Positions 40,063 to 51,755 are shown, numbered from the stretch's first letter. The stretch: 64,000 nt of DNA from Notolepis coatsorum (GCA_963971535.1 OZ020591.1:19981790-20045789); one strand, 5' to 3'. Numbers and translations: made by a program. The notes: generated by a model not told the origin, from the letters alone.

Positions 40063-41526
40063 CTCCTTTTACGCCAGGTTTTGGGCGAGCAGTGGCGGCG
40101 TTAGCTCACCGGCTAACGGCGCCGACTGCCGCAGGGAGGGGGGTTCATCCACGGGGGAGGGGACACTCTCTCATTGACGGAACACAGCGTGAGATTAGCG
40201 TTTATGGGAGTAAATACTAGGAAAGCTGCAGGGCAGGCAGAGATGGGATAACAGTACGAATACTAAAGTCCTGTGCAAATCAGCTGGCCCCAGTATGTAC
40301 AACCATATTCAATCTATCCCTGGCTGAGTCGGTGCTGCTTCAAAGTGTCCACTATAATCCCTGTACCAAAATAATCCTCTCCAGCAGGCCTAAATGACTA
40401 CAGACCTGTGGCACCCACCTCTGTGGTCATGAAATGCTTTGAGAGGCTGGTCAAGGACCACATCTGTGCCTCTCTCACTAGTAACATGGACCCACTTCAG
40501 TTTGCATATAGGACAAACAGGTACACTGACGACGCAGTCTCCCAAGTACTACACAACACCCTATCTCACCTTGACAGACAGAAGGGGGGCTATGTGAGAT
40601 TGCTGTTCATTGACTATAGTTATATAGTCTATTATATAGTACTATCAGCTATAGTACTGATCGATCTGGGTCTGAGCTCCACCATGAGCGCCTGGATCCT
40701 GGACTTTCTAAGTGACAGGCCCCAGGCGGTCAGGGTGGGGGGGTCATACCTCCAGCAAAATCACCCTGATTATCGGGTCCCCCCAGGGCTGCGTTCTGAG
40801 CCCCCTGCTGTATTCACTGTACACACATGACTGTGTGGCCAGGTTCAGATCCAACTCCATAGTGAAGTTTGCGGATGACACGGTGGTGGTGGGGCTGATC
40901 TCTAACAATGACGAGAAGGCCTATCGGAAGGAGGTTGATGAACTGGCACACTGGTGCCGGGATAACAGCCTACTCCTGAACATTGGTAAAACCAAAGAGC
41001 TGATCGTGGATTTTAGGAGAATACAGCAGGGGACACACGCCACGGTGGATAAACGGGGCTATCGTGGACAGGGTGAGCAGTTTCAAGTACCTGGGAGTCC
41101 ACATCACAGAGGACCTGACATGGTCAACACACATAGATTCTGTGGTGAAAAAGGCGAAACAGCGCCTCTATCACCTGAGACAGCTAAGGAAGTTCATCAG
41201 GGAAGATACTCCACTCCTTCTATTCCGGGGCTGTAGAGAGCATCCTGACTGGAAACATCACTGCCTGGTTTGGAAACAGCACGGCACAGGACAGGAAGGC
41301 ACTCCAGAGAGTGGTGCGCTCAGCAGAGCGTACTACGGGTATTGCACTATCACCCCTGCAGGACTTATATAACAGGAGGTGCAAATCCAGAGCCTGCAGA
41401 ATAATGAAAGACCCCCACCACCCTAACAACAGCCTGTTCAAGCTGCTGCGGTCAGGCAAGCGCCTACGGTCACACGCTGCGAGAACAGAGAGACTCCGGC
41501 TCAGCTGCTTCCCCCAGGCCATCAGA
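40063..41526 (+). pseudogene. Rex1-like LINE reverse transcriptase, broken
   Basis: Reverse transcriptase blocks follow in order but in three frames: [39 protein letters not shown], then [19 protein letters not shown] and the FADDTVVVG active site. The thumb and C-terminal parts follow (SSFKYLGVHITEDLTW, CFPQAIR). After FIDYS the expected 'AFNTI' region is replaced by an AT-rich stretch, and several one-base shifts interrupt the rest. Function would be target-primed reverse transcription. It ends inside the hAT target site at 41526. Confidence 0.85.
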
Positions 41527-42407
41527 TAGGGCTGCACAATTTTGGGAAGTAATCTAATTGTGATTTTTCTGACATATATTGCGATTGCGATAACATTTGC
41601 GATTATAATATTTTTTTAAAGCAGCCCCACAGAGGTTTATTGTAAAATGCGGCTTGCATCTGGCCTACGCGGTGGGTCTTTTCAGGACACGGAGCCTGAA
41701 AATTAGGCTTGGGCGGTATAATTTTTTTCATATCGTCATACCATGCTGACATAATACCCCGGTATTAATACCCCGGTATGGGTATTATGACGGTATGACT
41801 TTCATTTTCATCAGCGGGGGGGGGGGGCAGAGCTAAGTTAACAATATACTTGTTATCACCATACATAACGGTTATATTGAATTATGTTGACATTAGGGCC
41901 GTTCTTTCAACTTAAAAGTGCACTTTCTTCAACCTCAAACCTGAATTCCTTAGCAACCCGTGTTGCCAAAGTAAAAAAAAAAAAAAAAAAAATCAGTGCG
42001 CACGTTCGAGACACAGATATGAAACGAGTCATACGGAACAAATAACGTATAACGGAGGCTGAAATTAGAGCAATGTGAGTCATAAACTCACGACAGTAGT
42101 ACACAACTACACATACAGACGCATAAAATGTATTCTGCATTGATTAAGTGATAATCAAAACCCAGCTTAAGCCATTAAACCCATGTAGTGAATCGCGAAG
42201 CCAATACGCACACACAGTCGAACTGGAACGGTTTACCAAACATACACTCCCAGCATTCATATCTGTCGTGTATTCCTAATGAATATCTACGGTTAATTAC
42301 AGCACAATGAGGTTGCTATCTGGAAGGAGGGAAAGATCACAGAGTGATAGAATGGTCTCCTCACCTGACTTATTCAGATGAGAAATAACCGTGTATAGCC
42401 AGACAAC

Positions 42408-43249
42408 ATGAGCTATGGTCCAAACTCATTTATTTGCAGAGCGACTGAGAGTTAATGCATTGGTTACATACAGGAAATGTATTCAGCATAATACATGATT
42501 GTACAAAAGGATTTGATGAGGTTTATCACAATCATCTTCACATCAAGACAGTTTTGCACATAAAGAGTAGTCATGGTATGTCAATGAAATAGACCAATAG
42601 TACTTTGTTGCTGCCACATGGTAAACCTAGTCAAAGATAGACATCTTTCCTCTAAGTTATCACCAACATACTTACATAGCGGCAAAGTCGAACCATGGTC
42701 TGTGGAGATGGAGGCGCAGACTCAGACCCCCTGGGGAACGGTCGTGGTGGGTCATGAGCTGGCCTGCCTCTCCTCACCAAAACCCACTGTTTTATACCCT
42801 GACTTCCCACATAGTTTCCTTGCCTCCACACATGGCGCCCCTCCCCAGATGGTCAGCCCCCCCTGACCTCCCCGCCGGTGTCTTCTTTCAGTTCCCAGCA
42901 GCGAGGAGGTCCGACGACCTCAGACCTTTTAACATTCCTTTCTGGGGCTTATTGGTCCCAACATGTCCTTCCTCGTGGGTTGTGGCCCCCTCCTTTTTGG
43001 GGCTGTTTGCTTCCCATGTTTGGACAGAGGGGGTTTTGCCTGACGGCTCCTCCGGAATGTCACACAATACTGACGATGCATCTTTCTTGCTCTCTCACTC
43101 TGAGAGTCCATGTAATGAACTATTACCACAGATATTTTCAGTTTTCAGGGTTGATCTAACATTTTGATTATGAAATCTCAGTCAAGGGTACCACATATCT
43201 TATATGAATATCATATCCCATCATATCTTATATCCCAGCAACATAACAT
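42408..43249 (-). repeat. Possible solo LTR
   Basis: On the minus strand this could run from TGTTATGTTGCTGGG to CCATAGCTCA. It contains a good TATA box (gggtataaaacag, near 42793) and an aataaat signal near 42427. The promoter-like layout suggests a solo LTR, but no target duplication is evident and the boundaries are uncertain. Confidence 0.3.
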
Positions 43250-43264
43250 AACTTACTTACCCAA

Positions 43265-43650
43265 GGGCGGTCAGGTGGCGTAGCGGAGATTGTGCTCGTC
43301 ACCAATGCAAGAGGCTGCGGTCTCGACTCCCGGAGAGTCGGTGGGTCCTGGGCGTTGTGGACAGCGACCCCTACAGTTCAGTCGGGGCGCCTGCACAGCG
43401 AGGGTAGGATCTGGATAAAGGTAGTGTGACCTTCCTCACCTTTCTCCCGGTGAGAATCTGCGCTGCCAGGCTGGCTGCCGGCTGGCTGCCGGCTGGCTGC
43501 ACATGTGTCGGAGGAAAACATGTGACAGTCTCCGGCCTCCCGGACCAACAACCAGGAAGGGGGTTGGGAATTGGCATAACGACTAACAGTGGGATGGGAG
43601 AAAAATCGGAAAAAGGAGGGGGAAAAAGATAATAATAAAAGAAAAAAAAG
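43265..43650 (+). repeat. tRNA-derived SINE, copy 2
   Basis: It begins gggcggtcaggtggcgtagc with an A box (TGGCGTAGCGG, fully matching the consensus). A B box-like GGTCTCGACTCC lies about 40 bases downstream. The 3' part, ggaattggcataacgactaa, is shared with copy 1. The tail is rich in A. A perfect 11-bp duplication, tacttacccaa, flanks it (43254-43264 and 43651-43661). Confidence 0.9.
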
Positions 43651-44196
43651 TACTTACCCAAACAACGTGTCCCTGACGACCCCGAGTCCACTCATGCACG
43701 AATCGATTTCAAAACAGGAACACGCGCGTGGCTCTGCTGAGCTCTGACTGAGAGAGGGAAAGACAGACTACCCTGCCCTCTGCTGGCACGTGCTGTGCAC
43801 TACAACCATTGGCGCACAATCTGTGATGTCACGGTATTGAAAATCATACCGACGGGATTTCGAAATATCCAGGTATACCGTAATACCGTCATACCGCCCA
43901 AGCCTACTGAAAATGTTTCTTTTTACCTGGGAAACGATACCGGTACCCAATGGTACCTTTTTTCTGTATTTTACTCTCTCTCTCTGAAGTCTAAACTTCA
44001 CAACACACAATCTAAAACCCCTTACCTCCCTCTCCCAAACCGATCTTGTATCTCAATGGGACTTCCTGGTTAAATAAATGTACAAAAATAATAATAATAA
44101 ATAAAAAAAAATTGCCATATGTATTTTTTTAGATTTGATAATTGCATCATTCCAAATCATGATTTCGATTTAAAATCGATTAATCGTGCAGCCCTA

Positions 44197-44575
44197 CATC
44201 AGAACACTGAACTCTCCACTCACAAGTACACATGAGCACATACAGACAGACACACACACAACACTCATGCGGCAAACGCTAAAACAATCACTTTAAACAA
44301 AATGTCACTTTAAAAATGGAAAGTCTGGAGGTACTGTATAGTATAGTTTAGATACATTAATAGTTAAAATTGTAAATTGTATATTGTATAGTAGTGTTTT
44401 TCAGGAATTTAGCATGTCTTTTTTTATCATGCATATCTTGTGTCTTACCTATTCAATATTTTTTTCTATGCCTATTTTATTATTGTATTTTGCACAATCA
44501 ATGCAGGCATGACCACCCGCATTTCACTGTATGCCCTGGTATGTATGTGACAAATAAACCTCTTGATTCTTGATT
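44197..44575 (+). repeat. 3' UTR of the Rex1-like LINE
   Basis: After the target site the LINE continues with a non-coding 3' UTR (cacaacactcatgcggcaaa to catttcactgtatgccctgg) ending caaataaacctcttgattc, the usual type of Rex1-like end. Confidence 0.7.
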
Positions 44576-44579
44576 GATT

Positions 44580-44880
44580 CTACACTATAGGCCACACTAC
44601 TAGGTAATGGTATACACTACTAGGTCTACACTATAGGCTACACTACTAGATCTACACTATAGGCTACACTACTAGGTCTACACTACTAGGTATACAATAT
44701 AGGCTACAGTACACGATGGGCGCTACACTACTAGGTATACACTATAGGCTACACTATATGCTACACTACTAGGTCTACACTACACACTATATATGCTACA
44801 CTATAGGCTACACTACTAGTTATACACTATAGGCTACACTACTAGGTATACACTATAGGCTACACTACTAGGTATACACT
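44580..44880. repeat. Minisatellite of ~25-bp units
   Basis: Units combine tacactataggctacactac with taggta or taggtc and recur about 12 times, with truncated units between. The array is interrupted by the hAT at 44881 and resumes at 45400-45455. Confidence 0.92.
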
Positions 44881-45399
44881 CAGTGGTGCAGTCGTAATAT
44901 GGGAACTGCCCAGACGCACGCGCATACATGTTCCCTCGCTTGCGCACAGAACAGATGATTATTATGCATAACAATGTTTTAAATGTAATTGTAGTTACAA
45001 TTTCTTTAATTGAATTAACTTAAACTAGAAAAGTAAATACAAACTAAATTAACAATGTAACTTAGTTTACAGAAGGACAGTTACCTTCTGAAGCACAACT
45101 TAATGTCTCATCCTTCCAGTCGGGACCACAGATAAAGCAAACCCCCACCAATTGGTACAGGGCTTGTATTTTGGTTTGGCCCTTCTCGTTCTTTGTTATG
45201 CTATCGGTATCCTATTATTATGCAAAGTCTAGGTGATAAGTGCCGGCCGGGTACTTGGCGCACGGCGCGACGAGTCCAGTGACAATTGTGAACGCATTTT
45301 TGTATGCGCGCGTGCACATCCGTGCACGATTGAGCGCACTTCTGCTCAGCGAACTACTAGGACGGCGTGGTACCCCGTCCACCCACCACTGCATCCCTG
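44881..45399. mobile_element. Short hAT element inside the minisatellite
   Basis: The ends are CAGTGGTGCAGTCGT and ACCACTGCATCCCTG (about 12 of 15 complementary). The duplication tatacact flanks it at 44873-44880 and 45400-45407. It is 519 bp and non-coding. Confidence 0.85.
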
Positions 45400-45455
45400 T
45401 ATACACTATAGGCACACTACTCTACACTACTCTACACTAGTATACACTATGGGCT

Positions 45456-46107
45456 AAACAATTTTCAGGTGGGGTGGTAGGCCCCCCAAAACTACTAGTG
45501 TTGTTGCGGGGCACGTGTGTCACAGATACGTGGTGTCAACAGTGTCGTCATAGACTTGCGCAGTAAGGCCGTTTTTAGTATTGATGCATTGCTCTACACT
45601 GAGCTGAAATGAAACGATTGCACATAAATTAGGTAAATAAATATTAACAATATATAGTAAGTGCTATAGTAGTAAGCTATGCGGTAGATACACAACTGTA
45701 CCAGTGGAGGTTATTCAATGACAACACCTGAGGCAGAATTTTTTTATTATTATAATTCTTTTTATTAGAAATGTTTTCCTCTGTAAAAGAAAATGCCAGT
45801 GAATTATTTTTTTTCTTAAAAAATGGCCAAGTGACAGCTCTGAGCTCTCTGATCAGGCCTGCTCATCACATAACTGCAGTAATTGTGAGCTGTCAATCAC
45901 TATAGTGCAACTTTTCCTGCACGGGTTGATCTTAGTTGATTATTATCCAATCAAAATAGGCAATTTGAGTCATCTAAGGCCCGTCCGTGCATTTTTGCAC
46001 ACGCCACTCACCAACGGGGATTGAATGATTGACAGCCCTCAATGTTCTGACACTCAAATCAGAGAAGAGCTCCGTGACTGTGATGATGTCATCAAGTTCT
46101 CCGGCTG
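45456..46107. other. Unassigned non-coding stretch
   Basis: No gene is seen. A segment beginning accagtggaggttattcaat (45700) looks like an element end, but no partner end was found. Confidence 0.3.
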
Positions 46108-46170
46108 TTTGATTGATTGAATGATTGAAAATTGTATTAACAGATTGCAGAATGGATACAATACACAGCT
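46108..46170 (-). repeat. LINE 3' tail fragment (minus)
   Basis: ttgattgattgaatgattg, followed by attaacagattgcagaatgg, is the complement of the common LINE 3' end. Confidence 0.7.
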
Positions 46171-46600
46171 GTAACAACACAGTAGGCTAAATTAAACTTT
46201 GTGCCAACAATAGGACCGCAGCGTGACTGTGATGATGTCATCACCAGTGATCTCCAGTAATCGGAGATAGTATAAGGAGTTTGGGGGAGGATTCAAGAAA
46301 CATGTGTTTACCTGTGGCCAGGGAGAACCGGGAGTTGCATTGAAACCTACCAAGATAGACCCCCACGACCAAGGTTATCGGACTACCAGGTCAGACGGGC
46401 CGACTTAGTCTCGCTCTGAGTGGGCTGGCTGGGGAAGACGAATGGAGACCTTTTTCATCAGAAAATATTGAAGGATGGATTTAATTTACAAGTGATCAGA
46501 TGGGAGTCTATTTACGAGGGACACTATTTCCTGCCTGTAACGTCGTCAATGGTGAGTGAATTTTTTTTTTTTTTTTTTTTTTTTACTGCGTGCGTTTGTT
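46171..46600. other. No recognisable gene; poly-T run
   Basis: Non-coding by my reading. A T run of about 24 bases lies at 46561-46584. Confidence 0.35.
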
Positions 46601-46670
46601 AGCCCCTTCCGTGACTGCGATGTGTGATTCAAAAGCCCCTGGCTTGCACATCGCAGTCACGGAAGGGGCT
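46601..46670. repeat. Perfect 24-bp inverted repeat (hairpin)
   Basis: The arms at 46601-46624 (agccccttccgtgactgcg...) and 46647-46670 are exact complements around a 22-base loop. Confidence 0.92.
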
Positions 46671-46740
46671 ATGCGTTGGTATGCTTTCTGCCTATCTGTG
46701 GGTAATGAGCGATTTATTTTGGGGCGCTGTGGCCTGGCCT

Positions 46741-46969
<229 letters not shown>

Positions 46970-47032
46970 GTTCAGTTCCTATAGAGCTGAGTGATGTGCA
47001 TCTGAGATTGATCTGGTGATGCGTTCTGTACA

Positions 47033-47197
47033 ACATCTCCTCTCCCCCTCCTCTTCCTCTCCCTCCTCCTCCTCTTCCTCTCTCTCCTCCCCTCCTCCTC
47101 CTCCTCCTCTCCCCTCCTCTCCTCCTCCTCCTCTCCCCCTCCTCTCCTCCCCTCTCCTCCTCTCCTCCTCCTCTCCCCTCCTCCTCCTCCTCCTCTC
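47033..47197. repeat. CT/CCT-rich polypyrimidine tract
   Basis: About 165 bases of tcctcc and ctccc units, almost purely pyrimidine on the plus strand. Confidence 0.95.
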
Positions 47198-47439
47198 TTG
47201 TGATGTTTGTAAGTGAGGCGTGTGTGTCAAGAGTTACTCCAAGGTATTTATTACTAGTGCCTGTTGTCTTTAACTGTAGTGTCTGTCTGCTGTCTTCATA
47301 ACCACACTGTGTGTCTGTACTTCTTTATAATATTTTTTTTATCTCTCCCGTCCTCCCCAATATTTTTAACTCACAGCCACCACTGCCACACACATTGGGG
47401 GATGTTTTAAAAATATAATTTAACATATAATATAATAAT

Positions 47440-48250
47440 TTGTGCTTTACCAAAAGATTTGGTCAGCAGCCGCCACTGAACTGTACATATCTGCTCAACC
47501 AAATTATACAGCTATTAACTATACCGACTGCTTATTGGCAATAAATAAATGGATGAGTAAGAACTTCCTGAAACTAAATGAGAACAAAACTGAAATTCTA
47601 ATTATCGGCCCCAAAACAAAAAAATAAACGTTAATAAAGAACCTGGGAGGACTAACCCCTTGGATCAAATCTGAGGTCACAAGTCTCTGGGTCATCATAG
47701 ATTCAGAACTGAACTTCAATTCTCTTATTAACAAAGTGACCAAAACATCGTTCTTTCATCTAAGAAACATAGCAAAAGTACGACCATTTATTAATCAAAA
47801 CTATGCTGAGAAGCTAATTCATGCATTTATATCTAGCCGGTTAGACTACCTAATGCACTTTTCACAGGTCTCCCTAAGAAAACCACAGAGAGGCTTCAGC
47901 TAATCCAAAACTCTGCAGCCCGACTGCTAACCAGAACCAAAAGGAGAGAGCACATTAGTCCAGTCTTAGCTACTTTACACTGGCTTCCTGTAACATTTAG
48001 AATTTACTTCAAGGTCCTTCTCCTTACATACAAAGCTCTAAATGGACAGGGACCTAGCTACATCGCCACCACTAATATATTACAGGCCAGCAAGAACACT
48101 GCAATCATCAGCTGCTGGACTACTAGAGGCTCCCAGAAACAGTCAAAAGATGATCGGTGATGCAAACTGGAACAAACTACCCCAAAACAGCCAACTCGCT
48201 AGATATCTTCAAAAGACAGCTTACAACCTATCTCTTTGCTTAGGCATTTA
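47440..48250 (+). pseudogene. L2-like LINE ORF, C-terminal part
   Basis: The conserved post-RT part of an L2-type ORF is readable: NKWMSKNFLKLNENKTEI, LGGLTPWIKSEVTSL, KLIHAFISSRLDY, RLQLIQNSAARLLTRT and HISPVLATLHWLPVTFRI. A stop (PKTKK*) and several frameshifts break it, and the catalytic core upstream is missing. Near-identical protein sequence is encoded on the minus strand at 56835-57668. Confidence 0.85.
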
Positions 48251-48399
48251 AATGAAACATCAGGGATATCCTGACACAAATTGTCCTTTACCTGCACTAT
48301 TCTTATTCTGCCTACTTTTATACACTTCCTATCAAATTCATGTGTCAGTTCTATGCTAATTTTATCTCACTACCTCGACTGTAATTTTAAGAGCGCTGC

Positions 48400-48600
48400 T
48401 CTGTTGTAATATAAAACGGAACTTTGTAAAGAAACTCAAAGTTGAGAGTGATGCACTGCTCTGTTGTTAAGTTGAGAGCGACGCACTGCACTGTTGTTTC
48501 TATAAGGTAATTTAGAACTGAACTTGGTAAAGAAACTCAGTGTTAAGAGCGATGCACTGCTCTGTTGTTCTATTAGTGTTATGAGTGATGCTCTGTTGTA
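48400..48600. repeat. Degenerate tandem repeat in L2 3' UTR
   Basis: Units like gagagcgacgcactgc plus tctgttgt and aaagaaactca recur three to four times after the L2 ORF. Confidence 0.65.
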
Positions 48601-48775
48601 AATGCTATTGTATATTTTTATTGAACTATTTTATCACACTTTTTTACTCTGTCTATTATATTTAATAATTTTTTTGAATTGTCTATTTTAAAACTGAATC
48701 AAACCGCACTTTTTTACTGTCAATTATATTTGTATTACTGAATGAAACCGTAAACAGAGAGGCCCGGGGTATACA

Positions 48776-48852
48776 CTTCTGGACACTTTTTGTATCACAA
48801 ACAGTACTGTATTTGCAAATCTGGTATGTCATAAATGTATAGATGTAGCAGT
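48776..48852 (+). repeat. LINE 3' UTR fragment (left of TA element, copy 1)
   Basis: ggacactttttgtatcacaa to agatgtagcagta is the middle of the common LINE 3' UTR. It breaks at the TA where the GGTTCC element inserted, exactly as at 50996. Confidence 0.75.
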
Positions 48853-48853
48853 A

Positions 48854-49040
48854 TCTTAGAAGTAGAAGAGCCTCGAGGAACCTTTTGGAGTTCCTCACCA
48901 TTGCCACTGTGGAGGAACCTTTTCAGCTCAAAAAGGTTCCTTGAGGAACCCCTGCAGGAGAGGTTCCTCGAGGAACCCCTCAGAAAGGTTCTTCAAGGAA
49001 CCGCTTTGTGGGGTTTGGGGTTCAATTTTGAACTCATTAA

Positions 49041-49048
<8 letters not shown>
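48854..49048. mobile_element. TA-flanked GGTTCC-palindrome element, copy 1 (partial)
   Basis: It starts tcttagaagtagaagagcc after TA and consists of repeated ggttcctNNaggaacc palindromes. It matches 50997-51190 nearly perfectly and ends in (ATT)n without a right end. Confidence 0.75.

Positions 49049-49129
<81 letters not shown>
49049..49129. repeat. (ATT)n microsatellite
   Basis: About 27 ATT units at the same place as in copy 2 (51188). Confidence 0.98.
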
Positions 49130-49130
<1 letters not shown>

Positions 49131-49367
49131 GGATGTTATGGATGTTAGATCCTAATGTGAACAGCTGATGTACCTTACCTTGCTACCTCTATCTTGTTCT
49201 GCTCGTGGAGCCGGACTAGTTCTACTCCTCAGCAGACCCTTGTTGCTACGACTCTGCGTTTTGTTGTGTCTTTCCAGACAAAGAGATTCAGGTTCATCTT
49301 TAACCAAAACTAGTGGTGTATTTATGTTCAGCCTGTTAGGTAATAAAGACAGAAACAATGCAGCAGC

Positions 49368-49795
49368 ATTAGGGTACAATGATGGCGTCTGCAGCACACA
49401 AGACCCAGCCTGGTTATGAAACGACTGCAAGCGGCTATATATGCCTAATAAAACATTCAATTGTGCAATGTCGTAATCTCTATTGATCAAGAGGGTGACA
49501 TTAAAGTTCAAAGGACCTTCTGATTTAACAAACCTGCTTTGTGTTTCTTCATCTCAGTTTCAGGCATCAAAACATTCAGTCGTTTCACGGTGAAGAATCT
49601 GGCGATCAGTCTCTACTCTAGTTCATCCTCCTCCACGGTGCTCCACCTTAGTCCGTTCAAATACTTCAAATATATCTTCTGCAGCTGCAGTTAGTCCATT
49701 CATTACACGATCTCTGCATTATAGTTCTAGATATGATAAGAGAATTAGATTAGCATTAGCTTATTAGCCATAGTTATAGATATTATCAGAGAATT
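49368..49795 (+). repeat. Unclassified repeat, inverted partner at 55745-56218
   Basis: The block from gggtacaatgatggcgtctg through cctaataaaacattcaattg to the repeated gagaattagattagca is the reverse complement of 55745-56218, with few differences. It has no frame and no recognised family. Confidence 0.85.
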
Positions 49796-49865
49796 AGATT
49801 AGCACAGGTGTGGTCTACAAGATACACTATACGACTAAGGTACCCATGTACATGTCAAAATATTC

Positions 49866-50140
49866 CCAAAGGTCAGTGAATACCACGACCACAACACCAG
49901 AGGAAGTTCAACAAATCATGTTAAACCCAGATTCGGCTCAAACAAGGGACTAAACACGTTGCGCAATTATGCCACATCAATGTGGAACGCCCTACCCAAA
50001 GCTGTAAAGGAATGTGAATCCCTACCCACATTCAAAACCGCTCTTAAAGAGCACCTACGGGAGGCTGCAATTCGAAACTGGCCACCGTAAATGTCCAAAC
50101 CCCACCCCCACCCCCTCCTAATAGACAGTCTCCTCCCCAC
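49866..50140 (+). pseudogene. LINE ORF C-terminus of the tcaa-tailed family
   Basis: This gives the most complete C-terminus of the LINE whose 3' ends are scattered here: HNTRGSSTNHVKPRFGS, LRNYATSMWNALPKAVK, TFKTALKEHLREAAIR and a stop. The layout (NTR..., then W-N-x-LP, then FK..L) is that of CR1/L2-clade proteins. Confidence 0.75.
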
Positions 50141-50144
50141 CGCA

Positions 50145-50325
50145 TTCTCTCCCCACCGTATGTATATTTCTCTCCCACCCACCCACCCCCTCCAAATGTA
50201 CAGTCTCCTCCCCGCCGTATGTATATTTCTCTCCCACCCACCCACCCCCTCCAAATGTACAGTCTCCTCCCCACCGTATGTATATTTCTCTCCCACCCAC
50301 CCACCCCCTCTTAATGTACCGTGCC
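50145..50325. repeat. 63-bp tandem repeat in the LINE 3' UTR
   Basis: The unit ccgtatgtatatttctctcc plus cacccacccaccccctcc and aatgtacagtctcctcccc occurs three times with very few changes. Confidence 0.95.
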
Positions 50326-50399
50326 CTCCGCGTGAATACTTTACCCAAGGCAGTTGTCTTTCCGCGTTCGGTTTGCGCGCCCTGATTGGCCTCTCTAAC

Positions 50400-50877
50400 T
50401 ATCACTCAACTTCCTCCCATTTCCTCAGCGCCCAATCGCGTTAGCCCTACTACTCGCTCAATATCTCTTCAGTTCCACAGCCCGATTTCCTCGTATTGTT
50501 GCTCCGCCGTAACTAAAACTAACTATCACTCAACTTCCTCCCATTTCCTCGTATTGTTGCTCCTCCGCCGTGCATCATATACTAAAACTAACTATCACTC
50601 AACTTAACTGGAATATGTTGTTTCTTTACACATATGTTGGATTATGTAATTGGTTTGTCATGACAAACCAATAAAAAATCGCGAATTTTACTATCACTCA
50701 AGCGCCGTATTGTTTTCGCCTCTCTATTAACGTAACGCGCTATTCATATCAATCGACATCACATCAATATAAATAACGTATTGTTTTCATCTCTCACATC
50801 AATATAAATAACGTATTGTTTTCATCTCTCTATTAACATAACGCGCTATTCATATCAATCGACATCAACCCAACCTC
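50400..50877. repeat. Short tandem duplications
   Basis: Units aactatcactcaacttcctc (three copies, 50397-50610) and ataaataacgtattgttttc (two copies, 50770-50830) form low-copy arrays. The latter also flanks the far side of the TA element near 52615. Confidence 0.7.
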
Positions 50878-50996
50878 CTCCAATGTACAGTTTCTACGTC
50901 AAATGTATATACACTCTTTTTCTGGACACTTTTTGTATGACAAACAGTACTGTATTTGCAAATCTGGTATGTCATAAATGTATAGATGTAGCAGTA
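50878..50996 (+). repeat. LINE 3' UTR fragment (left of TA element, copy 2)
   Basis: caatgtacagtttctacgtc to agatgtagcagta; its continuation is at 52441 on the other side of the TA element. Confidence 0.85.
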
Positions 50997-51183
50997 TCTT
51001 AGAAGTAGAAGAGCCTCGAGGAACCTTTTGGAGTTCCTCACCATTGCCACTGTGGAGGAACCTTTTCAGTTCAAAAAGGTTCCTTGAGGAACCCCTGCAG
51101 GAGAGGTTCCTCGAGGAACCCCTCAGAAAGGTTCTTCAAGGAACCGCTTTGTGGGGTTTGGGGTTCAATTTTGAACTCATTAA

Positions 51184-51340
<157 letters not shown>

Positions 51341-51361
51341 TATTATTGCACAAATGTTTAA

Positions 51362-51455
51362 CAAGCAATGCCGAGGGCTGGGCTCAAACCCAGCGTCTCC
51401 TGTGTTGGTGGCAGGTGCCTTGCCCACTGCACCACTTAGCCACCCTGCATTGGGG
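51362..51455 (-). repeat. tRNA-like SINE head or tRNA pseudogene
   Basis: On the minus strand an A box TGGCTAAGTGG (full consensus match) is followed about 45 bases later by GGTTTGAGCCC, a B box with two deviations. The sequence between resembles a tRNA with a long variable region (Ser/Leu type). No tail or target duplication was found. Confidence 0.55.
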
Positions 51456-51499
51456 AGGTGTTTTGGCCAACATCTATGCTAGTAGTCCATATGTTTTCA

Positions 51500-51755
51500 G
51501 AGCTCACGAGACAGTAGACACCCCAAATCCTTATCCAACGTTGTCCTTTGGCACAGAGCTTTGCAGTTTTTGTCGAGGACCTCAATAACTAGAATATACA
51601 TAAATATTTAAATGGGCTATCGATAACTTAACCTTACCTCTTGCTTGCTCGTTAGTAGTGAAGAGCTCGTTGTCTTTATTGGCACAGAGCTCACGAGACA
51701 GTAGACACCCCAATCCAACGTTGTCTTTTGGCACAGAGCTCGAGAAGGGCTGGTA
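51500..51755. repeat. Imperfect ~60-bp duplication
   Basis: agctcacgagacagtagaca plus ccaacgttgtc and ttggcacagagct occur at 51500-51565 and 51688-51745. Confidence 0.8.

Larger units (their letters stand above)
41704..43906. mobile_element. hAT element (TAGGCTTGGGCGGTAT ends), nested
   Basis: The ends are TAGGCTTGGGCGGTATAAT and CATACCGCCCAAGCCTA, with the perfect duplication ctgaaaat at 41696-41703 and 43907-43914. It is 2.2 kb without transposase. It holds an LTR-like segment and a SINE. Confidence 0.95.
41527..44195. mobile_element. hAT element (TAGGGCTGCACAAT ends)
   Basis: The left end is TAGGGCTGCACAATTTT and the right end ATTAATCGTGCAGCCCT(A). The flanks are ccatcaga and acatcaga, an 8-bp duplication with one mismatch. 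Removing the inner hAT (41704-43906 plus its duplicate) leaves about 460 bp, a non-autonomous element. Confidence 0.88.
35183..44575 (+). mobile_element. Rex1-like LINE dispersed by nested insertions
   Basis: Parts of one LINE lie at 35183-35274, 39401-39575, 40063-41526 and 44197-44575. Each junction coincides with an insertion bearing its own target duplication: hAT 35275-39392, SINE 39576-40055 and hAT 41527-44195. The protein resembles that of the LINE at 57669-61385. The 5' part is missing. Confidence 0.8.

Noticed and set aside
42618-43167. Plus-strand frames of 82-137 residues
   Set aside because: They lie in a probable minus-strand LTR, use overlapping frames and show no domain.
47016-47230. 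Ser/Pro and Arg/Glu-rich frames
   Set aside because: Translations of the CT/CCT simple repeat.
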